64,000 bases of DNA from Mobilisporobacter senegalensis (GCF_003752155.1 NZ_RJVG01000005.1:1-64000), one strand, 5' to 3'; numbered from the stretch's first letter, positions 33,314-42,657 are shown. Notes: a model not told the origin generated them from the sequence alone. Translations and numbers: made by a program.

Positions 33314-34165
33314 CTATACCCCCAGAAACTGTGGACGATAATAAACGCTAACATCTAATAATTCCAAATTGTTTGACGCATCATAACGTAGGTTATTTAT
33401 ACCAGGTGCAAGTTGAAAGAAGTTCGAGCCAGTATCCAATAAGTGAAATGCATTGCTTTCAGTTGCACCAATGATACTTCTTACCCTTTTGCCAGCAAAG
33501 TGTGTAAAAATATGAAACTCATCACCTTGCTCCATCGAACTTAGTATTCTTACATACTCACCGGTATCCAAATGTAATAGTTCTGGATTAGTAACAGATC
33601 CAGTCGCCTTGAATATAATTTCACAGCCACAAGGTACATCACCGATATTTTCCACGGTAATGATCTGACTAGGTTGTCTTAAGCCGAACTGTAAGCCTTC
33701 TTCCGGTATCTCTAATGCAAACTCTAAGAGCGCATTCCAGGATGCAAGATCCTCACGTACTTCATCTAAAGTTTCAAAAAAAGGAGATGGACACAAAAGA
33801 CTTATAAAGAAACTTGGTATCCTCTCTCTTGTCGAAACTGATAAAACAGCCTCTTCAATAACGCATGCAATTTGTCTTTCGCGGTATTTTATTACCCCTG
33901 ATTTCTTAGGACTGAATAATCTTAGGAAACTTTTACGTAACTCATATGCTTCATCTGGTGTATTTGCAATAATCGTGCCCTCCAATGTGATGTTTCGCAT
34001 ATCCATCGTGGATGACACATAAAAAGCACCGTCCTGCTCCGGTGCCTTGAAAGTGTTAACGGTCTGGCGTATGTTGCCTGTACCGTCTATCTTAGTAATG
34101 AAAAATGGGCGGCTCTGATTAAGCGTGATGCTCTCACCACTTGTGTTGATATAGGTAAGTTCCAT
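33314..34165 (-). CDS. Distal tail protein (Dit, phage tail family)
   Basis: ATG 34165 is preferred over 34171 because GGAGGG ends six bases before it. The 283-aa sequence has the Sipho_tail/Dit pattern: TAPEQDGAFY-like FKAPEQDGAFYVSSTMDMRN, ITLEGTIIANTPDEAYELRK and CPSPFFETLDEVRE. It forms the ring between tail tube and tip, usually as a hexamer. It is next to the tape measure gene, as expected. Confidence 0.85.
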   Translation of the reverse strand: MELTYINTSGESITLNQSRPFFITKIDGTGNIRQTVNTFKAPEQDGAFYVSSTMDMRNITLEGTIIANTPDEAYELRKSFLRLFSPKKSGVIKYRERQIACVIEEAVLSVSTRERIPSFFISLLCPSPFFETLDEVREDLASWNALLEFALEIPEEGLQFGLRQPSQIITVENIGDVPCGCEIIFKATGSVTNPELLHLDTGEYVRILSSMEQGDEFHIFTHFAGKRVRSIIGATESNAFHLLDTGSNFFQLAPGINNLRYDASNNLELLDVSVYYRPQFLGV

Positions 34166-34177
34166 AGCCATCCCTCC

Positions 34178-36595
34178 TTATATTTCAAGTAACAGCTTAC
34201 GTGATAGGTTTTTAAATTCTCTAGACAATTCTTTTTCAGACAAAGGCTTAGGAGTAACAACTGAAATGTTTTGTGTTATGCCTGCACCAGTGGTACTAAC
34301 ACTACCTTGCCCTACCATATTCATATCAAAGGTTGTAGGTATCGCGTTTTGCATATCCCTTGATACTGTTGCCATTGCATCTTCAAATCCTACGCCAATT
34401 CCTTCACCCATATTGTGTCCAAGATCTGCGAATAATTTTGATGGAGATGCAATACCAAAAAAGTCCTTTATTTTTGAAACTACATTTCCAAAAAATCCTG
34501 AGATTTTATCCCATAGCCACGCTCCTGCATCCGTAATGCCCTGCCAAAGACCCTTAATTAAATCATCACCAATATCGGACATATCGCTTATATAGTCTGA
34601 GAATGCATTTACCAATCCTTCAATAATCTGCGGTACTGCTTTTACTACTTCCACAATTATCTGAGGAAGATTTTCAATAAGAGCGATAAACAACTGAACT
34701 CCTGCAAGAATTATTTGGTCGATGTTATCTACAATAGCTCCTACTAATGAGGTTACAATCTTAGGAATCGCGGCTACGACTGTCGTAATAATCTGTGGTA
34801 ATGCTTGAATTAACGATATTAAAAGGCGAATGCCTGCATCGATAATCATTGGAATGGAATCGATAACTGCATTTATAATATTATCGATGATTTCTGGAAT
34901 TGCTTCCAAGATCGCATCAATAATAGTAGGTAGCGCTGTTACTAATGAAGTCAACAATTGAATGCCGGCATCGATAATCTGTGGAATAGCTTCAATTAAG
35001 AAATCCACTACTGCAGAGATGATGGCTGGCAAAGCTAAAATAAGCTGTGGAATAGCCTCCACTAAGCCTTGTGCTAATCCTAATATTAATTGCAAAGCCG
35101 CGTCTAAGATCAGAGGTAAGTTTTCAATTAGCCCTTGAACAATTTGTATGATAGCAGAAACAGCTGCTGGTATAAGCTGCGGTAAAGCTGTGCTAATACC
35201 CTCCACAAGTGCCGTTACCAATGTTATAGCTGCATTTATGAGTAGCGGAAGATTTTCAATTAACGCTCCAACAATCGTCATAAGAGCAGTAACCGCCGCT
35301 GGTATAAGTTCGGGTAATAGACTTAAAATTGTTTCAAGTACCTGGGTAAATATACTTGTCACAGTTTCAAGAAGCGAAGGAAGTAAATCAGCAACCGCTT
35401 CTAATATTGCTCCTGTAGCTGCTGGTAAAGCTGTTACGATATTCTCTAAAACCGGTACAATGTTAGCAACAACTGCTTGGAACGCATCCACAAGATTTTC
35501 CGTGAGGTTAGTCATATCCGCATCGGCATTGCCGAGTCCTGCTGTGAAAGACCCAAGTGCAGCTTCTAACAATCCAATAGAACCGGAAATTGTCTGAGTT
35601 GACTCTTTCGCAAAGTTACCAGCATACTGCTCTGTGTTCTCAAAGAACATCTGCATTGCAACTTCAGCTTTCTCTGCTTGCGTTGCAGTTTTCCATGTGA
35701 AATCCAATCCCTTTGAGAGAGCATAGGCTTCAATGTTTGTAGCGTTCATCGCAACACCTAAATTATCCATCATGGTAAAGTTGCCTTTTGCTGCTCCTGT
35801 AACGGCTTCCATAGCAGAGGACATATCGATGCCCATAACGGATGCCATATCCGCAGCACGTTGCATTGCTTTTTCAGTCAACTCTAAGCTTTTCTGTTGT
35901 TCGACACCTGAACCTTGAAATAATGCACCCATTTTGTTTGCTGTCGCCAGATAATCACTTTGTGAGATACCAAGGTTTTTATAGGCTTCTTCACCAGTTT
36001 TTTGAATTGATGAAGCATATTTGCCGAAAACTGCCTCTGAACCACCTAGGTTTTGCTCCAGCTCACCAAATTGAGTTACCACTTCTTTTCCCAATTTAAT
36101 GGCAGCAGCTCCGGCAGCAACAGCAACTGTACCCATTGCTACACCGATACCACTCAATATGCCACCAAATTTATCAAACTTACCACCGGCATCTTCTGCA
36201 CTTTTTCCAGAGTCATCTAATTCTTCACCAAGATTATCTGCTTCGATTGTAGACTTCTCTAATTCTCGCTCCATACCATTTAGTTCTGCCTGAGCCTTAT
36301 TTAGTTGTATCTGCCAATTTTGGGTACGGCGATCATTTTCACCGAACGAGGTGGTGGCGTTATCAAGCGCAGCCTTAAGGGTAGATATCTTATCTTTTTG
36401 TGCGTCTATTTCTTTATTCAGAACTGCATTACGAGCCGTAACCGATTGTATGGATTTATCATTTTTATCAAACTGACTTGTTACAAGAGCCATTTCACTG
36501 CCTAGCACCTTAAAGGATTGATTAATCTCAGAAAGTGCCTTCTTAAATTCACGCTCCCCCTCGACGCCTATCTTTAATCCAAAATTATCTGCCAT
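34178..36595 (-). CDS. Tail tape measure protein
   Basis: This 805-aa protein sets tail length and is probably ejected with DNA. The N-terminus is coiled coil (VTARNAVLNKEIDAQKDKIS, to about 130). A conserved phage TMP block follows (GGSEAVFGKYASSIQKTGEE, LGISQSDYLATANKMGALFQ). The centre (about 375-650) is a long run of near-heptad hydrophobic repeats such as LPQLIPAAVSAIIQIVQGLI and IPQIIDAGIQLLTSLVTALP. The C-terminus reads FFGIASPSKLFADLGHNMGE, a common TMP tail. The GGAGG site supports the start. Confidence 0.92.
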   Translation of the reverse strand: MADNFGLKIGVEGEREFKKALSEINQSFKVLGSEMALVTSQFDKNDKSIQSVTARNAVLNKEIDAQKDKISTLKAALDNATTSFGENDRRTQNWQIQLNKAQAELNGMERELEKSTIEADNLGEELDDSGKSAEDAGGKFDKFGGILSGIGVAMGTVAVAAGAAAIKLGKEVVTQFGELEQNLGGSEAVFGKYASSIQKTGEEAYKNLGISQSDYLATANKMGALFQGSGVEQQKSLELTEKAMQRAADMASVMGIDMSSAMEAVTGAAKGNFTMMDNLGVAMNATNIEAYALSKGLDFTWKTATQAEKAEVAMQMFFENTEQYAGNFAKESTQTISGSIGLLEAALGSFTAGLGNADADMTNLTENLVDAFQAVVANIVPVLENIVTALPAATGAILEAVADLLPSLLETVTSIFTQVLETILSLLPELIPAAVTALMTIVGALIENLPLLINAAITLVTALVEGISTALPQLIPAAVSAIIQIVQGLIENLPLILDAALQLILGLAQGLVEAIPQLILALPAIISAVVDFLIEAIPQIIDAGIQLLTSLVTALPTIIDAILEAIPEIIDNIINAVIDSIPMIIDAGIRLLISLIQALPQIITTVVAAIPKIVTSLVGAIVDNIDQIILAGVQLFIALIENLPQIIVEVVKAVPQIIEGLVNAFSDYISDMSDIGDDLIKGLWQGITDAGAWLWDKISGFFGNVVSKIKDFFGIASPSKLFADLGHNMGEGIGVGFEDAMATVSRDMQNAIPTTFDMNMVGQGSVSTTGAGITQNISVVTPKPLSEKELSREFKNLSRKLLLEI

Positions 36596-36606
36596 GCCAT
36601 CACCTC

Positions 36607-37199
36607 CTATATACCCGGTGGGATAATATCATCAATTGTTCGAGTTCTTTTTGATTTCTCTATACCATGCCATTGCTTATGGCAGGTCCATAAATCAAAA
36701 AACAGCCCTATTGGCATAAGCCAGAACTCCTCTGCATCCATGCCCATTTGAACTGTTCCATAATAGAATAGCCGGGTAAAGACTTCAGCGTCCGTTACCC
36801 GACTTCCACGTTTTTTGATGCGACACCCCCAGTGACGTTATCTTCTTCACTCTCTACATTTCGTTTCGTACCTTTAAACATAGCTTCTGTGATTGCGTTT
36901 TTATATGCTGCTAAATCATATGGAGTAGTTAAAAGTTCTACCTCTTCCTCGGTTAACAATGCTTCTGGTGAGTTTTTGTTTCTTAGATTTTGAATTAAGA
37001 TAGACTGATTTGCAAGTAGTGTGATCAGCCATATAATCTCTTCCAGTGCCATCTCAAAGTTCTCTGACTTCATCAGCTTTTCACCGAGATTTTCAAGTCC
37101 ACCATAACGATTTGCTATTGCTTTTGTGGCGCGTGTGGTGAGTATTAATTCAAAATCTCTCCCCCCAATATTAATAACCGCACTTCTCTCATTATCCAT
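36607..37199 (-). CDS. Tail assembly chaperone GT product, made by -1 frameshift
   Basis: The 134-codon chaperone frame carries A-AAA-AAC eighteen bases before its stop codon. Slipping back one base there continues through CGT GGA AGT CGG into an open frame reading RVTDAEVFTRLFYYGTVQMG, then an FWLMPIGLFFDLW block, and ends RTIDDIIPPGI at 36607. The downstream frame has no start codon or ribosome site of its own and fills the gap before the tape measure gene. G/GT frameshifting at this place is well known in lambda-type and Gram-positive siphophages. Confidence 0.82.
36795..37199 (-). CDS. Tail assembly chaperone G-like protein
   Basis: This unshifted product of 134 aa (VINIGGRDFELILTTRATKA, ANRYGGLENLGEKLM) lies between the major tail protein and the tape measure gene, the standard site of the tail assembly chaperone. 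It should coat the tape measure protein before tail polymerisation. Its last codons (VASKNVEVG) overlap the slippery site used to make the longer GT form. Confidence 0.8.
   Translation of the reverse strand: MDNERSAVINIGGRDFELILTTRATKAIANRYGGLENLGEKLMKSENFEMALEEIIWLITLLANQSILIQNLRNKNSPEALLTEEEVELLTTPYDLAAYKNAITEAMFKGTKRNVESEEDNVTGGVASKNVEVG
36810..36816 (-). promoter_or_regulatory. Programmed -1 frameshift site AAAAAAC
   Basis: On the minus strand TCA AAA AAC GTG is in the zero frame, giving the canonical X-XXY-YYZ heptamer A-AAA-AAC eleven bases before the last sense codons of the G-like frame. The shifted frame is open for 67 further codons. Confidence 0.82.
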
Positions 37200-37210
37200 C
37201 TATTCTCCTC

Positions 37211-37801
37211 CTATTCTTCTGGAGTGTAGACCGGTTCGTAAACTTCAGTAAACCATTCCGTAATAGTGGATGCCGTAACGCCTGGATCGCCTTCTGTAAC
37301 CTCCGCTTTCCATGGATGTTTACCCATGCCGTCCAGCTTATTTCTTCGCATAACCGTTCCCTCAATAGTAGGTGTAGAGAATGTGATAGAATCCGCCTTT
37401 GTCTGCAAGTTGGTTGCGGGTAAACCGAACTTCACACGATACAGCCAGAAATATCGATATGTCCCATTGGCCTTTTGCGCACGAAATCCCACAGCAACAG
37501 GGGTCCCCACGTTCTCGCTTGCGGAGATTAATACCCCATTGTCATCTGTAGTTGCACCAGTTAAATCTGCTGCCACTGTAGGGCCAATGTCATCAACACC
37601 AAGAGTAAGCGTACCGCTGTTAAAGTCCTTAACGACTTCGGCGGCACCATCATCTGCATACAGAATTGCTTCTACCAGTTCCACCGAGAGCTCGGCTGTG
37701 ATTGCTTTTGCAAGCACTGTAGGTACAGCATAGGTTTCCTCGCCATTTGCATCTTCAGTTATCTTTGAATAGTACAGTCTATCAAGACCGATCGTTGCCA
37801 T
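37211..37801 (-). CDS. Major tail (tube) protein, phi13 family
   Basis: This 196-aa protein reads ATIGLDRLYYSKITEDANGE at the N-terminus, AITAELSVELVEAILYADDG in the middle and YRYFWLYRVKFGLPATNLQT toward the end. This is the phi13-type major tail protein pattern of siphophages. It polymerises into the tail tube around the tape measure. Its position before the chaperone pair agrees. No Ig-like extension is present. Confidence 0.87.
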   Translation of the reverse strand: MATIGLDRLYYSKITEDANGEETYAVPTVLAKAITAELSVELVEAILYADDGAAEVVKDFNSGTLTLGVDDIGPTVAADLTGATTDDNGVLISASENVGTPVAVGFRAQKANGTYRYFWLYRVKFGLPATNLQTKADSITFSTPTIEGTVMRRNKLDGMGKHPWKAEVTEGDPGVTASTITEWFTEVYEPVYTPEE

Positions 37802-37804
37802 ATC

Positions 37805-38158
37805 TTATTCCTCCGTTTCCAATTGAAATTCATATAGTTTTGCCACATCTATAGCATAATGGTGATATTCAGTATCGTCCTCATGACCTATGTACCGGCG
37901 ATCAGTAATAGTAAAATCAGCACCAAGGAGAGTATGAACAATTAGATTTTTCGCAGTTGTATAACTTCCTTTAACAAATAAGGATAGTCGGGCTTCTTGC
38001 ATCTCATAACCAGGTCTATTATCAGCATGAACTTCAAATAGATCAATCAGAGGTGTAATCACAAGATAGATATCAGGAGGCACACCTGAAAATACTCCTG
38101 TCTCGACTGGAATTTCACATAACTCTGAAATATGCTTAAGCTCCGCCAAAATACTCAT
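37805..38158 (-). CDS. Tail terminator/completion-type protein
   Basis: This 117-aa protein (PVETGVFSGVPPDIYLVITP, ARLSLFVKGSYTTAKNLIVH, FTITDRRYIGHEDDTEYHHY) sits between the HK97 gp10-like gene and the major tail gene, where tail terminators are encoded. The length and alpha/beta pattern fit that class. Its start lies just inside the end of the gp10-like gene, so they are coupled. The assignment is mainly positional. Confidence 0.65.
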   Translation of the reverse strand: MSILAELKHISELCEIPVETGVFSGVPPDIYLVITPLIDLFEVHADNRPGYEMQEARLSLFVKGSYTTAKNLIVHTLLGADFTITDRRYIGHEDDTEYHHYAIDVAKLYEFQLETEE

Positions 38159-38586
38159 ATATTTTCCACCTCCTGCTCAAATCTTTGTTTCATAGCCTCA
38201 ATACACGCTCTTCTTGAAGATGATCTCGCAGGCTTTAAAAATGGCTTTGGTGGTTGACCAGACTTCCCGTATTCGATGATATTAGCAATTTTAGCATTAC
38301 TTTCACCGTTCCTACGTGGCTCGTTAAACCCAACCTTCACATTGAAATTACCGTTTCTATCCTGCTTGGCAGGCGAAACACCTAAAGCGGATATAAGCTC
38401 CCCGGTGGATCGGCTCTCTACTTTTGTTCTACTACCGATAACTGATTGTAAATTTGACTTAACCTTTGATAAAACAATCTCACCGCCTGTTTCTAGCACC
38501 TTGGGAATTATTTCATCCGTTTTATCACCGAGTCTAGAAAGTTTCAAAAGAAAATCCTCCGGCAACTTAACATCGGCCTTAGCCAC
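38155..38586 (-). CDS. HK97 gp10-family neck/tail-completion protein
   Basis: This 143-aa protein starts at GTG (GTG GCT AAG) after GGGTGGTGG. The sequence (LPEDFLLKLSRLGDKTDEII, GGEIVLSKVKSNLQSVIG, IANIIEYGKSGQPPKPFLKP) is characteristic of the HK97-gp10 family, which helps complete the tail-head interface. Its 3' end overlaps the next gene and its 5' end overlaps the head-closure gene. Confidence 0.87.
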   Translation of the reverse strand: MAKADVKLPEDFLLKLSRLGDKTDEIIPKVLETGGEIVLSKVKSNLQSVIGSRTKVESRSTGELISALGVSPAKQDRNGNFNVKVGFNEPRRNGESNAKIANIIEYGKSGQPPKPFLKPARSSSRRACIEAMKQRFEQEVENI

Positions 38587-38914
38587 TGGAAGCCACCACC
38601 CTTTTTGCTAATACCTCAATATACATCCCTCGTCCCTTTATATCCTCAACACTTGTAATTTCATAACGTCCGTCGTCAGTAACAATGACCATCTCGGTAG
38701 ATACCTCTATTTCAGGTATTTTGCGAAAACGAAACAAGGCGGTAGCTTCAGAAAACGCCGCCCTATTCGCCCATTTTTCACTACCATGCTGTACTTCCTT
38801 GTATGCCCTCAAAGAAGCGAGAATTGTATCTTTGACCGTACCGAATCCTTCACTATCCTTGATTGTTTCAACGGATATGATTTCAATAAAGGTATTCATT
38901 TTTCCTAAACTCAT
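38579..38914 (-). CDS. Head closure protein (head-tail adaptor family)
   Basis: This 111-aa protein (MNTFIEIISVETIKDSEGFG, AYKEVQHGSEKWANRAAFSE, FRFRKIPEIEVSTEMVI) matches the phage head closure/stopper family (Phage_H_T_join). It plugs the connector after DNA packaging. AAGGTG precedes the start. The order connector, closure, gp10, terminator, tube is the usual siphophage order. Confidence 0.85.
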   Translation of the reverse strand: MSLGKMNTFIEIISVETIKDSEGFGTVKDTILASLRAYKEVQHGSEKWANRAAFSEATALFRFRKIPEIEVSTEMVIVTDDGRYEITSVEDIKGRGMYIEVLAKRVVASSG

Positions 38915-38917
38915 AAA

Positions 38918-39229
38918 TTACACCTTCCAATCACGATCAATACGAAGTAGCAAATTAACCGTATTCCATACTTGCTGTCCTGCTTGAACATTATCAGAGA
39001 AAAAGCCGCCAGTGCTTCCATCCCGACTTTCATAGAAGTGGGATGATAACATAATGACGGCTTGCTCGGTGGTTGGTGGCATGATGTTATTGGAATAGTG
39101 TCCTTCTTTAAGGTGCTGGTAGCTTTCTGCATAGGATACAGCTGCAGTAATGTAACCTTGCAGAAGAATATCGTCCTCATTGTGAGAAAGAATCAAATTA
39201 GCTTTCACTTTTTCAAGAAGTGTATTCAT
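38918..39229 (-). CDS. Head-tail connector protein, gp6-like
   Basis: The start is taken at ATG 39229 after GGTGG; the frame is open to 39241. The 103-aa product is helical (LLEKVKANLILSHNEDDILL, GYITAAVSYAESYQ, TTEQAVIMLSSHFYESRDGS), matching the gp6-like connector family that sits below the portal as a dodecamer. It directly follows the capsid and head-fibre genes. Confidence 0.82.
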   Translation of the reverse strand: MNTLLEKVKANLILSHNEDDILLQGYITAAVSYAESYQHLKEGHYSNNIMPPTTEQAVIMLSSHFYESRDGSTGGFFSDNVQAGQQVWNTVNLLLRIDRDWKV

Positions 39230-39243
39230 CACAACCACCATCC

Positions 39244-39462
39244 TTACTCTTCATCTGCAGTCATATACCCTGTAAACTTTAGCTTAGTTAGAAGAGCATT
39301 AAAGTCCGTTACCAAAGCTTCAACGGTTTCTGCAGTACTCTCTGGTTGATTATCAAGAACAGGAAGGCCTATTACTGTGGCTTCCTCTTTGATTTCTAAG
39401 ACTCCTCCAATAACGGTCTTTTCACCACCTTGTTCAGTGTAGTTCTTTGTATTATAGCTCAT
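39244..39462 (-). CDS. Head fibre-like small protein
   Basis: This 72-aa protein (NYTEQGGEKTVIGGVLEIKE, VEALVTDFNALLTKLKFTGY) resembles the short 'head fiber' proteins that decorate capsids of Bacillus and clostridial phages. The GGVLEIKEEATV and LVTDFNALLTKLK pieces are characteristic. AGGAGGTG precedes the start. It lies between the capsid and connector genes. Confidence 0.7.
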   Translation of the reverse strand: MSYNTKNYTEQGGEKTVIGGVLEIKEEATVIGLPVLDNQPESTAETVEALVTDFNALLTKLKFTGYMTADEE

Positions 39463-39478
39463 GATTTTACACCTCCTA

Positions 39479-40678
39479 TTAAGCCTTCTGCTGAAGAACT
39501 TTAATAGCTTCCGGTAGAATTAACTTACCATCGACACGCTGACTAGCCAAGAAACCAACTTGACCTGTAGTTGCAAATAGCTCATTTAGACGCTTGAATG
39601 AACGCCCCTGGCGATCTGCAATCCAGTAGTATTTGAAATCACCAAAAGCGATTGTCTTTGCTCCAGCTTCAATAATCGGTGCAAAAGCGGAAGTATAAAC
39701 CGGGTAATTTAATAAGGTATCCGGTGTGTCAGCTGAAAGAGAAGGCTGCCATAGATACTGACCCTGTCCATCCTTCAGTTTACGAATTGCTTTAACCGTA
39801 GCATCATTCATCAAGAATACAGCATTTTTTCTATAAGCCGCTTTTAGTGAATAGACAAGATCGATAATTTCATCTGCAGTAATAGCAGTAGCTGAACCAG
39901 TAGTAATTCCTAGCTGAGCACCACCTGTGTTGTTGAAAATTCCAGTTGGCTTACCATCGGCGTCTCCAACTAGGAATGCTTCTTCTTCCTTTGCACCAAT
40001 TCTACGGGCAAACTCAGTGGAGATATAGTTTTCAAGATCAAAAACACTATCGTTAAGAAGCTCATCTGAAACTTTAATCATAGTACCAAGTTTATAGGCA
40101 CCAATCGATGTCTGTCCAAATACAGAATCGTTCTCATCAAATTCCTCGCCCTCATCAAGCCATGCTGCAGTTCCTTTCGTCACAACCACAGGGATCTTAC
40201 GATCACCACTTGAAGTTTGAATTATTTTAGCAAGCTGTCTAAATACATTCTCATCCTCAAGAGTTTGAACTAAGGTACGCTCGAATTCATCAGGTACTAA
40301 ATATCCTCCTTCGGAATCAGTGCCAACAGAGAGTGCATTTAGTACATCATGACGAGGATTTTTGCTACGCATTACATTCCAGAAGGCCTTTCTATACTCA
40401 TCACTAGCTCTTCCAGTCTTTGTATCCAATCCCGGAATTGCAGGCTTTCCAGTAAGAGGCATATTTACAGGCTTATTCAACTCTGCTTCAAGGGCCTCTT
40501 GGCGTTCTAGTCTTGCGATTTCCTTACCTAGATTAATAACATCTTCTTCCATTTTTTCATAGGTTGCAGCAACTTCTGCAGATACAAGTCCGTCACTGCC
40601 ACGTTTTGAGTCAAGAAATGCCTTTGCTGCTGCCCATGCTTTTGCGCGCTTTTCACGCAGTTCAAGAATTATACTCAT
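39479..40678 (-). CDS. Major capsid protein, HK97 fold
   Basis: ATG 40678 lies eight bases after GGAGG, and the in-frame ATG at 40684 is too close to it. The 399-aa product has an N-terminal scaffold-like helical delta domain (about 1-95) ahead of the protease site. The HK97 shell follows (LSVGTDSEGGYLVPDEFERT, WLDEGEEFDENDSVFGQTSI, AFGDFKYYWIADRQGRSFKR). The adjacent ClpP-like protease should remove the delta domain. All parts look intact. Confidence 0.95.
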   Translation of the reverse strand: MSIILELREKRAKAWAAAKAFLDSKRGSDGLVSAEVAATYEKMEEDVINLGKEIARLERQEALEAELNKPVNMPLTGKPAIPGLDTKTGRASDEYRKAFWNVMRSKNPRHDVLNALSVGTDSEGGYLVPDEFERTLVQTLEDENVFRQLAKIIQTSSGDRKIPVVVTKGTAAWLDEGEEFDENDSVFGQTSIGAYKLGTMIKVSDELLNDSVFDLENYISTEFARRIGAKEEEAFLVGDADGKPTGIFNNTGGAQLGITTGSATAITADEIIDLVYSLKAAYRKNAVFLMNDATVKAIRKLKDGQGQYLWQPSLSADTPDTLLNYPVYTSAFAPIIEAGAKTIAFGDFKYYWIADRQGRSFKRLNELFATTGQVGFLASQRVDGKLILPEAIKVLQQKA

Positions 40679-40690
40679 AATCATTTCCTC

Positions 40691-41371
40691 CTAATATTTC
40701 AATAAATTAAGCCGTTCATAAAGCGGCTCGATTGACTGTGTTACAACTGGTTTTTTAAGCTTATTCATTAATGAATTGGTCACTGCTCTTCTGCTAAATA
40801 CAAAGCTGTCTTGAAGTGTACTTTCTCCTGGCCTAAACATGATGTCATCTGCAAATCCAAGCTCTACTGCCTTATTTGCATTTAGCCAAGTTTCTGCGTC
40901 CATCAAATGTGATAATCTTGTTCTGGATAAGCCGGTTTTAATTTCATAAGCATTGATAATGCTCTCTTTCACTTCATCCAGCATGGCGATAGCCTTTTGC
41001 ATCTCTTCACTGTCTCCGATGGCTATTGTAAAAGGGTTATGGATCATCATTAGCGAGGTTGGGGACATTAAAACTTCCGTGCCCGCCATCGCAATAACTG
41101 ACGCAGCTGATGCTGCAATGCCATCAATCTTTACTGTGACATCGCCTTTATAATCCATCAGCATGTTATAGATCTGTGATGCTGCGATACAATCACCACC
41201 AGGCGAATTGATCCAAACAACAATATCACCCTCACCACTCATAAGTTCTGATCTAAAAGCAGCGGGAGTAACATCATCTTCAAACCAACTTTCCTCGGCT
41301 ATTGCACCGTTTAGGTAGAGGGTTCGTGTTTCCGTATCTGAATCACGTACCCAATTCCAAAACTTCTTCAT
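40691..41371 (-). CDS. Head maturation protease, ClpP-like
   Basis: ATG 41371 (MKKFWNWVRD) follows GGAGG; the open frame extends to 41416 without a ribosome site. The 226-aa serine protease shows VVWINSPGGDCIAASQIYNM, the nucleophile region IDGIAASAASVIAMAGTEV and the His in SLMMIHNPFTIAIG. It cleaves capsid protein during prohead maturation. It overlaps the end of the portal gene by 29 bp. Confidence 0.93.
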   Translation of the reverse strand: MKKFWNWVRDSDTETRTLYLNGAIAEESWFEDDVTPAAFRSELMSGEGDIVVWINSPGGDCIAASQIYNMLMDYKGDVTVKIDGIAASAASVIAMAGTEVLMSPTSLMMIHNPFTIAIGDSEEMQKAIAMLDEVKESIINAYEIKTGLSRTRLSHLMDAETWLNANKAVELGFADDIMFRPGESTLQDSFVFSRRAVTNSLMNKLKKPVVTQSIEPLYERLNLLKY

Positions 41372-42623
41372 TCGGTTTTTCCTCCATTCCTTCTTTGTTT
41401 GCAAATATGCCCGCATCCGCGAGTTTGGTCATATTGCCATTGATCAGGTATAAGTCTCCGCCAAGCTCTGATGGGATACGGTCAAGGTTCTCGAGCTCTC
41501 TGATATCATTAGCGCTCATCCAGCCATTCTGTCTGGCGGTTGCATAACCATTCATCCTCGAAACATAATCACCTCGGAGCAAACCATCTACATTGAACTT
41601 AGCAAAATAAAGTTTCTTTTCATCAGAATTTAAAAGGGCTCGACTAATCGCCTGCTCCCACCTTATTACCCAGGGATCAAGAGTGTATTTCACAAACTCC
41701 AGAGACTGTTGCTCAATATTAGAAAAGCTCGACTTTTCCAAATCACCAACCATATGGGGCGGCACACGAAAAATTCGAGCGATTTCATTAATTTGAAATT
41801 TTCTTGTTTCTAAAAATTGAGCTTGTTCTGGTGAAATACCAATAGGCTGATACTTCATCCCTTCCTCAAGCACTGCTACACGATGTGAATTGCTGCTGCC
41901 TTGGTATGCTGCATTCCAGCTGTCTCTTACTTTTTGTGGATCCTTAATTGTACCCGGATGCTCCAATACCCCTCCTGGTGCAGCCCCATTCGCAAAGAAC
42001 TTGGCTCCATATTCCTCACATGCAATCGCCATTCCTATCGCATTTTTAGCCATGGCAATCGGGGAATAGCCAACAAGCCCATCGAAGCCTAATCCGGGAA
42101 TATGAAATACATCTCTTGGTTTTAGAGTAACCGTTATTCCATTCATCGTAGGTGCTTCATCCGAATACCTAGTGTAAGTATAATAAAGAGCACCATTAGA
42201 ATCGCGGTCAACAGTCATCCGGTTAGGCATCAAAGGATAAAGTGCAACTACCTCACCTTTACCATTCCGAATAATTTGAGCATAAGCATTGCCCCATAAT
42301 AACAGATGAGTCATCATCGTCTCACGGAATACGAAGGAACTCATCTCTGGATTTGGTTCATCATGTAATAAAAAATATAGCGGATGTAAGAGAGCTTTCT
42401 CCTTACCACCGCTTGCAGTGTATCTATAAAGGTGGAGTGGAAGCCCTGCTACAGCCTCTGCCAGTATTCTCACACAGGAATAAACCGCAGTCATTTGCAA
42501 TGCTGTATGCTCATTCACTGGCTTTCCACTTGTCGTGCCACCAAAAAAGAAGCTATAGTTACTTCCATAGGTTCGGTCCTTAGGCTTGTCACGCGCCTTG
42601 AATATATTTGATATTAGTCCCAT
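41343..42623 (-). CDS. Phage portal protein, HK97 family
   Basis: ATG 42623 (MGLISNIF) is supported by AAGGAGAG; the longer frame to 42671 crosses a terminator hairpin. The 426-aa portal reads VYSCVRILAEAVAGLPLHLY, LWGNAYAQIIRNGKGEVVAL and RKFQINEIARIFRVPPHMVG, all typical. It forms the dodecameric DNA channel at one capsid vertex. It begins a new transcription block after the moron terminator. Confidence 0.94.
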   Translation of the reverse strand: MGLISNIFKARDKPKDRTYGSNYSFFFGGTTSGKPVNEHTALQMTAVYSCVRILAEAVAGLPLHLYRYTASGGKEKALLHPLYFLLHDEPNPEMSSFVFRETMMTHLLLWGNAYAQIIRNGKGEVVALYPLMPNRMTVDRDSNGALYYTYTRYSDEAPTMNGITVTLKPRDVFHIPGLGFDGLVGYSPIAMAKNAIGMAIACEEYGAKFFANGAAPGGVLEHPGTIKDPQKVRDSWNAAYQGSSNSHRVAVLEEGMKYQPIGISPEQAQFLETRKFQINEIARIFRVPPHMVGDLEKSSFSNIEQQSLEFVKYTLDPWVIRWEQAISRALLNSDEKKLYFAKFNVDGLLRGDYVSRMNGYATARQNGWMSANDIRELENLDRIPSELGGDLYLINGNMTKLADAGIFANKEGMEEKPNEEVLELGT

Positions 42624-42657
42624 ATGCACCACTCTCCTTAATAATCGGTAATAAAAA

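Noticed and set aside
34600-35450. Near-repetitive DNA suggesting a tandem repeat locus
   Set aside because: It encodes the heptad-like hydrophobic repeats normal for tail tape measure proteins.
35148-35597. 149-codon plus-strand frame opposite the tape measure gene
   Set aside because: Shadow of the repetitive tape measure coding sequence on the other strand.
37266-37733. 155-codon plus-strand frame opposite the major tail gene
   Set aside because: Shadow frame created by codon bias of the strongly supported tail tube gene.
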